From IMG/VR virus record IMGVR_UViG_3300045131_001403, positions 1 through 36,416 of that record: DNA of 36,416 bases, one strand, 5' to 3'. The notes under the pieces are model-generated. The model did no database searches. It worked only from the letters and a program-made list of their open reading frames with translations, and was not told where the DNA came from. The stretch is from a virus. Shown here in pieces: positions 30,711 through 36,416 of the stretch. The position numbers were made by a program, and so were the translations under genes. The first letter of the stretch is position 1. Every line of letters begins with the position of its first letter.

Positions 30711-30935
30711 ATGAACAATTCCATCTATATTAAATACTGTGACAGAGGGGTGTGGATCAATAGAAGATTGACTTTCATCTCTCTCGCCGTCAAAGCCTCA
30801 TTTGAGAAATTCCTTCGAGAGTGTGAAGTCATCGAACTTAAAAACGGAGGAAGGGGAATGCCTGATTCCGGAGTATTCAACACAATGGTTGTTTGTGACA
30901 CCTATGATATCCCAAAGGAGGATTCCAATGGCTAA
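30711..30935 (+). CDS. small protein, unknown function
   Basis: A 74-residue protein with AGGAT before ATG 30711. It starts MNNSIYIKYCDRGVWINRR and has a GGRGMPDSG loop. Overlaps the nuclease gene by 8 bp. No family recognised. Confidence 0.55.
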   Translation: MNNSIYIKYCDRGVWINRRLTFISLAVKASFEKFLRECEVIELKNGGRGMPDSGVFNTMVVCDTYDIPKEDSNG

Positions 30936-31491
30936 GGGAGCTTCATTCGAAAGGGATTTCTCCAAGAAGCTCTCTCTTTGGTGGACGCATGATGAAAGAG
31001 ATGATGTGTTTTGGCGCAGTCAGGCTAGCGGAGGAAGAGCCACCATAAGGAAACGTTCCAATAAGACGTTGGATGGACAGGAAGGAGATATCTGCGCCAC
31101 TGATCCTATTGGAAAGCCTCTTTTAGATAGGTACACCATAGAATTGAAGTGTGGATATGGCCCTTGGTCTTGTTTGGATTACATGGAGACAACACAAAAA
31201 GATTCCGTGTTTATGCGATTTGTCAAACAAGCCAAGGAACAAGCCAAGCGGGATTGGATGCTTGTTTACAAAAAGGATAGACATACACCAATGATCTGTG
31301 TGGATAGGATGACATATATCTCTTGGTTGTCCTATTTCTTTGAGGTGGAGATTCCACACGCATCGCTTTACCACATGTCTATTGGCAATGTCACTGTTTT
31401 TCCTCTTTGGTATCTGTTCAACACAGATTCGGAAGCATTCCGTCACTTTCTTAAAATGGATGAAAGGTTTTTGAAATGTCAACATCACTAG
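30928..31491 (+). CDS. PD-(D/E)XK nuclease, Holliday-junction resolvase-like
   Basis: A 187-residue nuclease. ATG 30928 has AAAGGAGG upstream, the strongest ribosome site here, and starts MAKGASFERDFSKKLSLWW as Hjc-like phage enzymes do. The active site is visible as WRSQASGGRAT, GDICATD and IELKCGY (the D...ExK core). It would cut branched recombination intermediates made by the UvsX-like protein so that TerL can package linear DNA. The exact substrate is not proven. Confidence 0.8.
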   Translation: MAKGASFERDFSKKLSLWWTHDERDDVFWRSQASGGRATIRKRSNKTLDGQEGDICATDPIGKPLLDRYTIELKCGYGPWSCLDYMETTQKDSVFMRFVKQAKEQAKRDWMLVYKKDRHTPMICVDRMTYISWLSYFFEVEIPHASLYHMSIGNVTVFPLWYLFNTDSEAFRHFLKMDERFLKCQHH

Positions 31492-31832
31492 AGCAGACCA
31501 TTGAATATTCAAAGAAGCTACATTCCGATGCCATGTATAATAGAAAGGTTTTTGAGGAAAGGGTGGTTCTCATTCTTAATTCCATTGAAACCATGTTGTT
31601 TGAAAAGAATAGACTATATGGCAATTCCGCTTTGGAGCCACTACGAATTTTTTCCAAAGCGGATGCCAAAGAGCAGATAAAGGTACGAATAGATGATAAA
31701 TTATCCCGTATAGCGAAGGGAACTAATGACAATGAGGATGCTGTGATGGATTTGATTGGTTATCTAATTCTTCTTAAATTGTCTGATTACTATCAGAATA
31801 ATAATGTGAAAACACTAACACAAGATGCTTAG
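31476..31832 (+). CDS. Nmad1/DUF1599-like protein
   Basis: A 118-residue protein with the family pattern KNRLYGNSALEPLRIFSKAD...IKVRIDDKLSRIAKG...DEDAVMDLIGYLILL. This family (DUF1599, also named nucleotide modification associated domain 1) occurs in phages and is often linked with base-modification genes, but its biochemistry is not settled. AAAGG precedes ATG 31476, overlapping the nuclease gene by 16 bp. Confidence 0.82.
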   Translation: MSTSLEQTIEYSKKLHSDAMYNRKVFEERVVLILNSIETMLFEKNRLYGNSALEPLRIFSKADAKEQIKVRIDDKLSRIAKGTNDNEDAVMDLIGYLILLKLSDYYQNNNVKTLTQDA

Positions 31833-31840
31833 AGATATTT

Positions 31841-31990
31841 ATGGGCTGTAGTGTTATTTTTAGTGGGTGCTCCGTCAAACAAAGCGATGGAGTTATTATT
31901 CCAGTTAATCCAAATACATACAATTTCACTATTAAATGGATGGGAGTCAATGTTGATTTCCGGGAACCAATGAAACAAAGTTTTTGTTAA
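31841..31990 (+). CDS. very small protein, unknown function
   Basis: A 49-residue frame starting at ATG 31841, 8 bases after the previous stop, with only a weak AGAGA ribosome site. It is mildly hydrophobic at the start (MGCSVIFSGCSV) with three cysteines. It fills the gap before the Rad50-like gene, so it is probably real, but evidence is only positional. Confidence 0.42.
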   Translation: MGCSVIFSGCSVKQSDGVIIPVNPNTYNFTIKWMGVNVDFREPMKQSFC

Positions 31991-32018
31991 AATTACAAAG
32001 TATATAAAAGGGTTGGTT

Positions 32019-33041
32019 ATGTTAAAAACCATACGACTAAAAAACTTTCAATGTCATAAAAATCTGTGTCTTGAATTAGATAGAGGGGTCAATACGATCA
32101 TAGGCTCCTCCGATTCAGGGAAATCCGCCGTCATTAGAGCATTGAACTGGGTGGTGTTCAATCGTCCCGGCGGGGATGCTATGATCAAGCACAATACGGA
32201 TGAATGCAAAGTAGGGCTTTTCTTCGATGAGGGAAAGGTAGTCAAGACCAAAGGAACGAAAACCAACAAGTACACAGTCAATGATGTTGAACTTTCCGCA
32301 GTAGGGAGAAATGTTCCTGATGAGGTCTCCCTAATTTGTAATTTGGATGAGGGAAATTTTCAAGGACAGTTCGATGCTCCTTTCCTTTTGAATGAGTCTC
32401 CCGGGGCTGTGGCCAAACGAATCAACAAAATAGCTAACATCGATCTGATAGATACTATGATCTCCTCTATCAGTTCGGAAAGGAGGGTAATCAATGATAG
32501 ACTACAATCTAATACCGATGGACAACGAGACATTTCCCGAATACTACAGGCGCATGAAGGCGTGGAGAAGTTTGACGAGGAGGTTGGAACTCTTAATGTT
32601 CTTTCTAATACCCTATCTGAAAATGAGAAGACGTATAAGGAGCTTCTCAACATACATAGGAAAAGCTCTTCAAAGAAGATAGTGGATAGTGTCCGTTCCA
32701 TGTTGACTAAAACAACTGGAATGAGGGCCTCTACGGACGATTTGATCAAAGAGCTAGACGAGACACGGGAATTGATTTCCTCCGTCTCCACGGCGATTAA
32801 AACGGCTTGGAAAGTCAAGCAGTACTTTCCACTGAAAACCGTAAAGGAATCCTATGGTGAAATGAAGGATTTAATAAGTCAACACACATTGAAAAAGGAT
32901 TTCATTGATTTTTTGCGAACATCTATTGAAAAGAAAGGTGCTTGTGCTAAGTTATTGTTAAATATTAAAAATGAAATTGAAACGCTTAGGAGTGAAACTT
33001 CTTTTGAAGTGTGTCCTTTGTGTGGAAAAGAGGTTCAATGA
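32019..33041 (+). CDS. Rad50/SbcC-like ATPase, N-terminal half ending at the zinc hook
   Basis: A 340-residue protein with the N-terminal part of an SMC/Rad50 ATPase: RLKNFQCHKNLCLEL, Walker A GSSDSGKSA and a Q-loop region (FQGQFDAPFLL), followed by about 180 residues of coiled coil and a final CPLCGKEVQ. CPxC is the zinc hook found at the tip of Rad50 coiled coils, and the chain stops right after it. The matching C-terminal half is a separate gene at 34066. AAAGGG precedes ATG 32019. It would power the Mre11-like nuclease encoded next (ATGA overlap). Confidence 0.87.
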   Translation: MLKTIRLKNFQCHKNLCLELDRGVNTIIGSSDSGKSAVIRALNWVVFNRPGGDAMIKHNTDECKVGLFFDEGKVVKTKGTKTNKYTVNDVELSAVGRNVPDEVSLICNLDEGNFQGQFDAPFLLNESPGAVAKRINKIANIDLIDTMISSISSERRVINDRLQSNTDGQRDISRILQAHEGVEKFDEEVGTLNVLSNTLSENEKTYKELLNIHRKSSSKKIVDSVRSMLTKTTGMRASTDDLIKELDETRELISSVSTAIKTAWKVKQYFPLKTVKESYGEMKDLISQHTLKKDFIDFLRTSIEKKGACAKLLLNIKNEIETLRSETSFEVCPLCGKEVQ

Positions 33042-33862
33042 AATTACTGCTTTGCGCCGATCTTCATTTAAGGGACACTACTCCCGCTTGTAGAAAAGAC
33101 AATTACATCAAAACGATGGAAAACAAGTTGGATCAGATGGTCAACATCCCACATGATCATATAATCTGTGCTGGGGATGTTTTTCACAAGTGGAACACCT
33201 CCGTATCCACTATTCAACGATTCCTTCGCATTCCCCACATAATTTCCATCTTTGGGAATCACGATCTACGATTCGATGATATGATGTCCAGTTCCGATAC
33301 TGGTCTTGGTTTGATCATGGAAATGAACACTAAGTTGAAGGAATATACGATCTTTCCAAACAGGAAGGCGTCTATAATCTTAGATGAAGTAAAAATACAC
33401 ATAGAACATGTAATGATATGGCATAAAGAACCTCCATATCCAGGATGCACAGCCTCCAATGCGGAAGATTATATGGACAAGATAGATGCTGATATCATTG
33501 TCACTGGGGATAATCATAAGACATTTGTAGTGGAAAGAAATGGTAAGATTCTTTTTAATCCCGGCTCCCTATTAAGAAGCACAAGCATTCAAAAGGAGCA
33601 CAAACCCTGTGTGTTCGTCTATGACACTAAAAGGAAGAGTTACGAAGTTCACTATCTTAAAATCGAGGAGGATGTATTTTTAGAGGACAAGACATATGAA
33701 TTTCTTTTCTCCTCCTTCGTCAATAGCATCAATTCCGTAGAGTGGGATGTGGAGATAGATTTCGAAAACAATCTATTGATGCTCATTGGAATGGACAATG
33801 TGAAAAAGAGTGTGGCGGATAAGATTCGTAGTATGCTTAAACAGGCGAAAGAGGGGAAGTGA
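33038..33862 (+). CDS. Mre11/SbcD-like nuclease
   Basis: A 274-residue calcineurin-type metallophosphoesterase. Motifs in order: ADLH (7-10), GDVFH (46-50), GNHD (73-76), an HV...H near 124-129 and GDNHK (157-161, where GHxH is usual). In phages the Mre11-Rad50 complex (T4 gp47-gp46) resects ends and supports recombination and host DNA breakdown. It lies between the two halves of the Rad50-like ATPase and overlaps the first by ATGA. The AGAGG ribosome site is close. Confidence 0.88.
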   Translation: MKLLLCADLHLRDTTPACRKDNYIKTMENKLDQMVNIPHDHIICAGDVFHKWNTSVSTIQRFLRIPHIISIFGNHDLRFDDMMSSSDTGLGLIMEMNTKLKEYTIFPNRKASIILDEVKIHIEHVMIWHKEPPYPGCTASNAEDYMDKIDADIIVTGDNHKTFVVERNGKILFNPGSLLRSTSIQKEHKPCVFVYDTKRKSYEVHYLKIEEDVFLEDKTYEFLFSSFVNSINSVEWDVEIDFENNLLMLIGMDNVKKSVADKIRSMLKQAKEGK

Positions 33863-33863
33863 G

Positions 33864-34136
33864 ATGGAACAGAAACTTGTTGAAAAGTATATGAAGATGA
33901 AGAATAGATTGGATGTCTTGGAACGGGAGCAGTCCAAGAAGGAAATTGAAATGGAGATGCTCAAGGATATGTTATTGAAGCAGTATGATATTAGAATAAA
34001 TGAATTGGAGACTGTGCTTTTCGAAAAAGAAAAAGAGTTGAAAGAATTAGAGGAGCGGATTGAAAATGGAATCAACAGCATTGAAAAGCAGGTCGGAAGC
34101 ATTGAGGAAGAGGTGCGGAAGATTGGTGTCCAATAA
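33864..34136 (+). CDS. small coiled-coil protein within the Rad50/Mre11 cluster
   Basis: A 90-residue protein, almost wholly coiled coil (KEIEMEMLKDMLLKQYD, EKEKELKELEERIENG). ATG 33864 has GAGGGGAAG upstream; the longer frame from 33810 overlaps the nuclease gene without a ribosome site. Its position, just before the C-terminal ATPase half and overlapping it by 71 bp, suggests it supplies or extends the returning arm of the Rad50-like coiled coil. No CxxC hook. Confidence 0.7.
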   Translation: MEQKLVEKYMKMKNRLDVLEREQSKKEIEMEMLKDMLLKQYDIRINELETVLFEKEKELKELEERIENGINSIEKQVGSIEEEVRKIGVQ

Positions 34137-34698
34137 GGAACACTATGAGACGGAGCTTGATAGACTGATTCAGTATGGAATCAAATTGAATCAGGAAAAA
34201 GAGGATAACATAAATTCATTGGATTTGGTGAGGCTCACAGCGCAGAAGACACAGTTTGTTTTAGAGAACAGCATCAAAGCGGTGTCCAATTCCGCATTGA
34301 AATGCGTTTTTGGCGATAAGTACGAATTAGGAATGGATTTCAACCTCAAAAGGAATTCCAATGAGATTGATATCTATCTTTTGGAGAAGGGAACTAATAA
34401 CAGAGTCAAACCTACGGATGCTTGCGGAGGGGGTGTAATCGATCTATTGTCCATGTCTCTTAGAATCACTATGTGGACGCTAAAACGACCAAGGACGCGT
34501 CCGCTGCTGATTCTTGATGAGCCTTTCAAATTTCTTTCTAGGGATTTGAAGCCTTTAGCCGCTGAAATGATTAAAAATCTATCGGAGTCCCTTAAAATAC
34601 AAATGTTGATCGTCTCCCATGAGAAGGATATCATCGAGTGTTCCGATAAAGTGTTCGACTTAACTCAAAATAAAAAAGGTGCTCCAAATGATAATTGA
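34066..34698 (+). CDS. Rad50/SbcC-like ATPase, C-terminal half
   Basis: A 210-residue protein carrying the second half of an ABC/SMC ATPase: a coiled-coil start (EALRKRCGRLVSNKEHYETEL), the signature-like CGGGVIDLLSMSLR, Walker B PLLILDEPFKFLS and switch His in IVSHEKD. It has no Walker A, so it must pair with the protein from 32019 to make an ATP site. ATG 34066 is assumed; a TTG at 34060 is nearer to GAGGAG. The overlap with the small coiled-coil gene implies coupled translation. Confidence 0.85.
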   Translation: MESTALKSRSEALRKRCGRLVSNKEHYETELDRLIQYGIKLNQEKEDNINSLDLVRLTAQKTQFVLENSIKAVSNSALKCVFGDKYELGMDFNLKRNSNEIDIYLLEKGTNNRVKPTDACGGGVIDLLSMSLRITMWTLKRPRTRPLLILDEPFKFLSRDLKPLAAEMIKNLSESLKIQMLIVSHEKDIIECSDKVFDLTQNKKGAPNDN

Positions 34699-35236
34699 AC
34701 AACCACGAATCACTGTTCTCGCTAGGGGAGTGTATCCGGATTTGATCAAGGAATATGGGGAGAATAAGTTTTCCCGTATTGTTAAAAATAAAACTATCTT
34801 GGACGTGTGTGATGTCAGCGTCGATTTATTAGGTCTTCCAAAGATTGTCAATGTGGAGCTTCTAGCGTTCGAATGCGGAGGTAGGGAGACTAGGGATGGA
34901 AGGGCTTGCTGCGTGTCCGACACAGCCGGAAACAAGGCATTTCCATTTAAGATAGCTAGGGATATCAACGGGATTCAAGGATACTTTTGTTTCTATGATT
35001 CCTGTCTATATGCGACTTGCGATCTAGCCCTTCGTAGGACGGACATTAAAATGTACAGGATTTCGTTGTATGGATGCACAGCGGAATTGGAAAGTCATAC
35101 CGTTTGGGAGGGTAATCTGCGAGAGAGGTGTCTTGAGGACAATTATGTTCCTTTGGTCAATGCCGTAAGGCAAAAAGCACAGACTCTGTACTGCACGAAA
35201 CTGCACTACAGTCTCAATAAAGGAATCAAAAAATGA
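34688..35236 (+). CDS. protein of unknown function after the Rad50/Mre11 cluster
   Basis: A 182-residue protein. ATG 34688 has AAAGGTG 6 bases upstream and overlaps the ATPase half by 11 bp. It is a mixed alpha/beta, Cys-rich protein (FECGGRETRDGRACC, YFCFYDSCLYATCDL) without a recognised motif. It could be another DNA-metabolism factor given its coupling to the recombination cluster. No firm assignment. Confidence 0.62.
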   Translation: MIIEQPRITVLARGVYPDLIKEYGENKFSRIVKNKTILDVCDVSVDLLGLPKIVNVELLAFECGGRETRDGRACCVSDTAGNKAFPFKIARDINGIQGYFCFYDSCLYATCDLALRRTDIKMYRISLYGCTAELESHTVWEGNLRERCLEDNYVPLVNAVRQKAQTLYCTKLHYSLNKGIKK

Positions 35237-35628
35237 AGGATGAATTGGAAAGGGCATTGATTGACAACATAACATATTGGAATGAGGAGATGGGTTATAG
35301 GGCTTTGTGGAAAGCTATGGAGTTTCTTCAATCTCCTCGTTCCAAGGATTCCTTCAAAGGAAAATATGAATCATTCAATATTCGAGACGATAGAAAGAAA
35401 AAAACCAAAGGCATGCTCTCATGTGCTGAACTGTGTGAGAAGTATAACACTCCTCCACATCGTTTGTCCTTCATTCTAAGAAAAAATAATTTGAAAGGAC
35501 ACATTCAAGGCAAGTATCGGATGTTCGATAAAGAGACAGAGATGGAGATAGCTAAAATAATTCACACTATGGCGGAAAAGAAGAAGAACGTAAAGAGAAG
35601 AGCAATCAATACAAACCCAAAGTATTAA
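35233..35628 (+). CDS. small protein with helix-turn-helix-like segment
   Basis: A 131-residue basic protein overlapping the previous gene by ATGA. Residues 62-95 (SCAELCEKYNTPPHRLSFILRKNNLKGH) resemble a helix-turn-helix; the C-terminus is Lys/Arg-rich (KKKNVKRRAINTNPKY). It ends in TAA, and the Hint-domain gene continues in the same frame one codon later, so the two might once have been one protein. Confidence 0.6.
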   Translation: MKDELERALIDNITYWNEEMGYRALWKAMEFLQSPRSKDSFKGKYESFNIRDDRKKKTKGMLSCAELCEKYNTPPHRLSFILRKNNLKGHIQGKYRMFDKETEMEIAKIIHTMAEKKKNVKRRAINTNPKY

Positions 35629-35631
35629 GCC

Positions 35632-36120
35632 ATGTTTACCCTCGACTCTACTATAATGACTTCCAAAGGAGGTATTCCAGCGAGTGATATCTCTTTGGAC
35701 ACGAGAATATATCTGGGAAGAGGGGATTTCCACAAACCAATCAAAATAAATAAAATAGATTTAACCACCTTTTTCATCGTGAGGTGTCATGGAGGCTATG
35801 AGATAAAAGTTTCGGAGGACACCCACTTTAAAAAAGAAAGACATTATAGACCACTAGTGTGGCTGCATCATGATGCTAGACTAGGAGTTTACGATGGTGT
35901 TCACAGCAGTCTCTATAGAAAACTATTGAATATAGAAGTCGTAGACACGAAAACCACATTCATCCAGTTGAAATTCAATTTCACGAGAGGAATAAATGTG
36001 ATCGTAAACAATTTCTATATTCAATTAAGTCCTCATCCGATTTACACGAAAGAGAAAAGTCTTGTTAGAAAATACACGACTAAAGACTTGAAAAAAATAT
36101 TGAAAGAAACAGCTAGTTAG
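35632..36120 (+). CDS. stand-alone Hint (intein-like) domain protein
   Basis: A 162-residue protein. The start MFTLDSTIMTSKGGIPASD matches intein block A (CFTGDTQI in the polymerase intein) with Met at the Cys1 position. A block-B-like GGYEIKVSEDTH follows near 54-65, and the end has FNFTRGINVIVNNFYIQL, like block F running into the end of a Hint fold, but no HN or C-terminal nucleophile. Probably a degenerate or repurposed Hint domain. There is no clear ribosome site, so it may be coupled to the upstream gene, whose stop is 3 bases away in the same frame. Confidence 0.62.
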   Translation: MFTLDSTIMTSKGGIPASDISLDTRIYLGRGDFHKPIKINKIDLTTFFIVRCHGGYEIKVSEDTHFKKERHYRPLVWLHHDARLGVYDGVHSSLYRKLLNIEVVDTKTTFIQLKFNFTRGINVIVNNFYIQLSPHPIYTKEKSLVRKYTTKDLKKILKETAS

Positions 36121-36416
36121 ACATTTGTCTTCCTATTCTTCGTCGTAGGAGTTTCATTATAAGCATCCCTTCTCCTTAGTCTCGCCGTCTCCGTTGCGAT
36201 GTAATCTTGTGTGCCTTTGATTGCTGCCATATCAATTTTCATCTGTGAAATGGTGCCGCTCAAAGTTTTTATTGAATCGCTGGAAAGCGTTTGCTCTATC
36301 TTACAAATCCTTTGTTCACAGTTAATTCGATGGTCTGCAAATTTTGTTTGCATGTCATCGAAACGCTTCATTATTCCGTCATACCAACGCTTCCCAAGAT
36401 AACCAAGTGCAAAGAC
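36117..36416 (-). CDS. C-terminal part of a coiled-coil, probably membrane-anchored protein (partial)
   Basis: A minus-strand frame that runs off the right edge without a start; 99 residues are visible. The first visible residues (FALGYLGKRWYDGIMKRF) are partly hydrophobic, perhaps the end of a membrane span, and the rest is helical with heptads (QMKIDMAAIKGTQDYIATETARL) and a basic tail. Such layouts occur in small phage membrane proteins of the lysis or superinfection region. It converges on the Hint gene, overlapping it by four bases, with no terminator visible. Confidence 0.6.
   Translation of the reverse strand, partial: VFALGYLGKRWYDGIMKRFDDMQTKFADHRINCEQRICKIEQTLSSDSIKTLSGTISQMKIDMAAIKGTQDYIATETARLRRRDAYNETPTTKNRKTNV

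Noticed and set aside
30802-30927. Upstream extension of the PD-(D/E)XK nuclease
   Set aside because: It lies inside another gene in a different frame, whereas ATG 30928 has AAAGGAGG.
1-36416. tRNA genes, integrase or attachment sites
   Set aside because: I saw no cloverleaf-like segment, recombinase signature or flanking core repeat; a dedicated tRNA search was not possible here.

Overview
This is part of the genome of a tailed double-stranded DNA bacteriophage. It carries a portal, small terminase and large terminase, plus an almost complete set of phage replication and recombination genes, and many short overlapping genes of unknown function. I see no integrase, tRNA, rRNA or CRISPR array. 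The host is probably a Gram-positive bacterium, possibly Bacillota: AAAGGAGG-type ribosome binding sites are common, TTG and GTG starts are used, the DNA is moderately AT-rich, and four promoters match the vegetative sigma-70/sigma-A consensus almost perfectly. The host assignment is inference.

Layout. Positions 1-1145 hold short rightward genes. Positions 1155-5527 are a leftward packaging block transcribed portal, TerS, TerL; TerL contains an intein. Positions 5599-9337 run rightward: an SNF2-type helicase with an intein, a small conserved phage gene, a CHC2/Toprim primase and a small gene, ending at a bidirectional terminator. Positions 9396-12067 are a leftward operon of small genes, including two proteins that look like related OB-fold proteins. 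Positions 12068-13252 are a 1.2-kb AT-rich gap with three and a half 56-bp tandem repeats, nine same-strand AACGG motifs and three palindromes; this is my candidate origin or control region. From 13253 to 36120 everything runs rightward: a small helix-turn-helix protein, accessory genes, dUTPase, a ThyX-like protein, an adenine/cytosine-N4 methyltransferase, helicase loader, DnaB-like helicase, sliding clamp, UDG-like/exonuclease protein, family A polymerase with an intein, clamp loader, gp32-like ssDNA-binding protein, RecA/UvsX-like recombinase, a PD-(D/E)XK nuclease, a Nmad1-like protein, a split Rad50/Mre11 set and an orphan Hint-domain protein. A leftward partial gene closes the window.

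How the parts work together. Loader, DnaB-like helicase and primase would open and prime the fork. The polymerase (436 residues after splicing) would get proofreading from the separate exonuclease encoded just upstream, with the clamp and clamp loader giving processivity. SSB, UvsX-like recombinase, PD-(D/E)XK nuclease, SNF2 helicase and the Mre11/Rad50 set would support recombination-dependent replication.

Most notable points: (1) three inteins, two in P-loops and one in polymerase motif A; the helicase intein carries the full Trp/Cys/Thr signature of class 3 inteins and the TerL intein starts with Pro; (2) a Rad50-like ATPase broken at its zinc hook into separate genes around an Mre11-like gene; (3) a stand-alone Hint domain in frame after a single stop codon; (4) two promoters whose -35 elements sit inside inverted repeats with co-varying arms; (5) a shared acidic Trp-Asn C-terminal tip on the clamp and the SSB; (6) the iteron-like repeat region.
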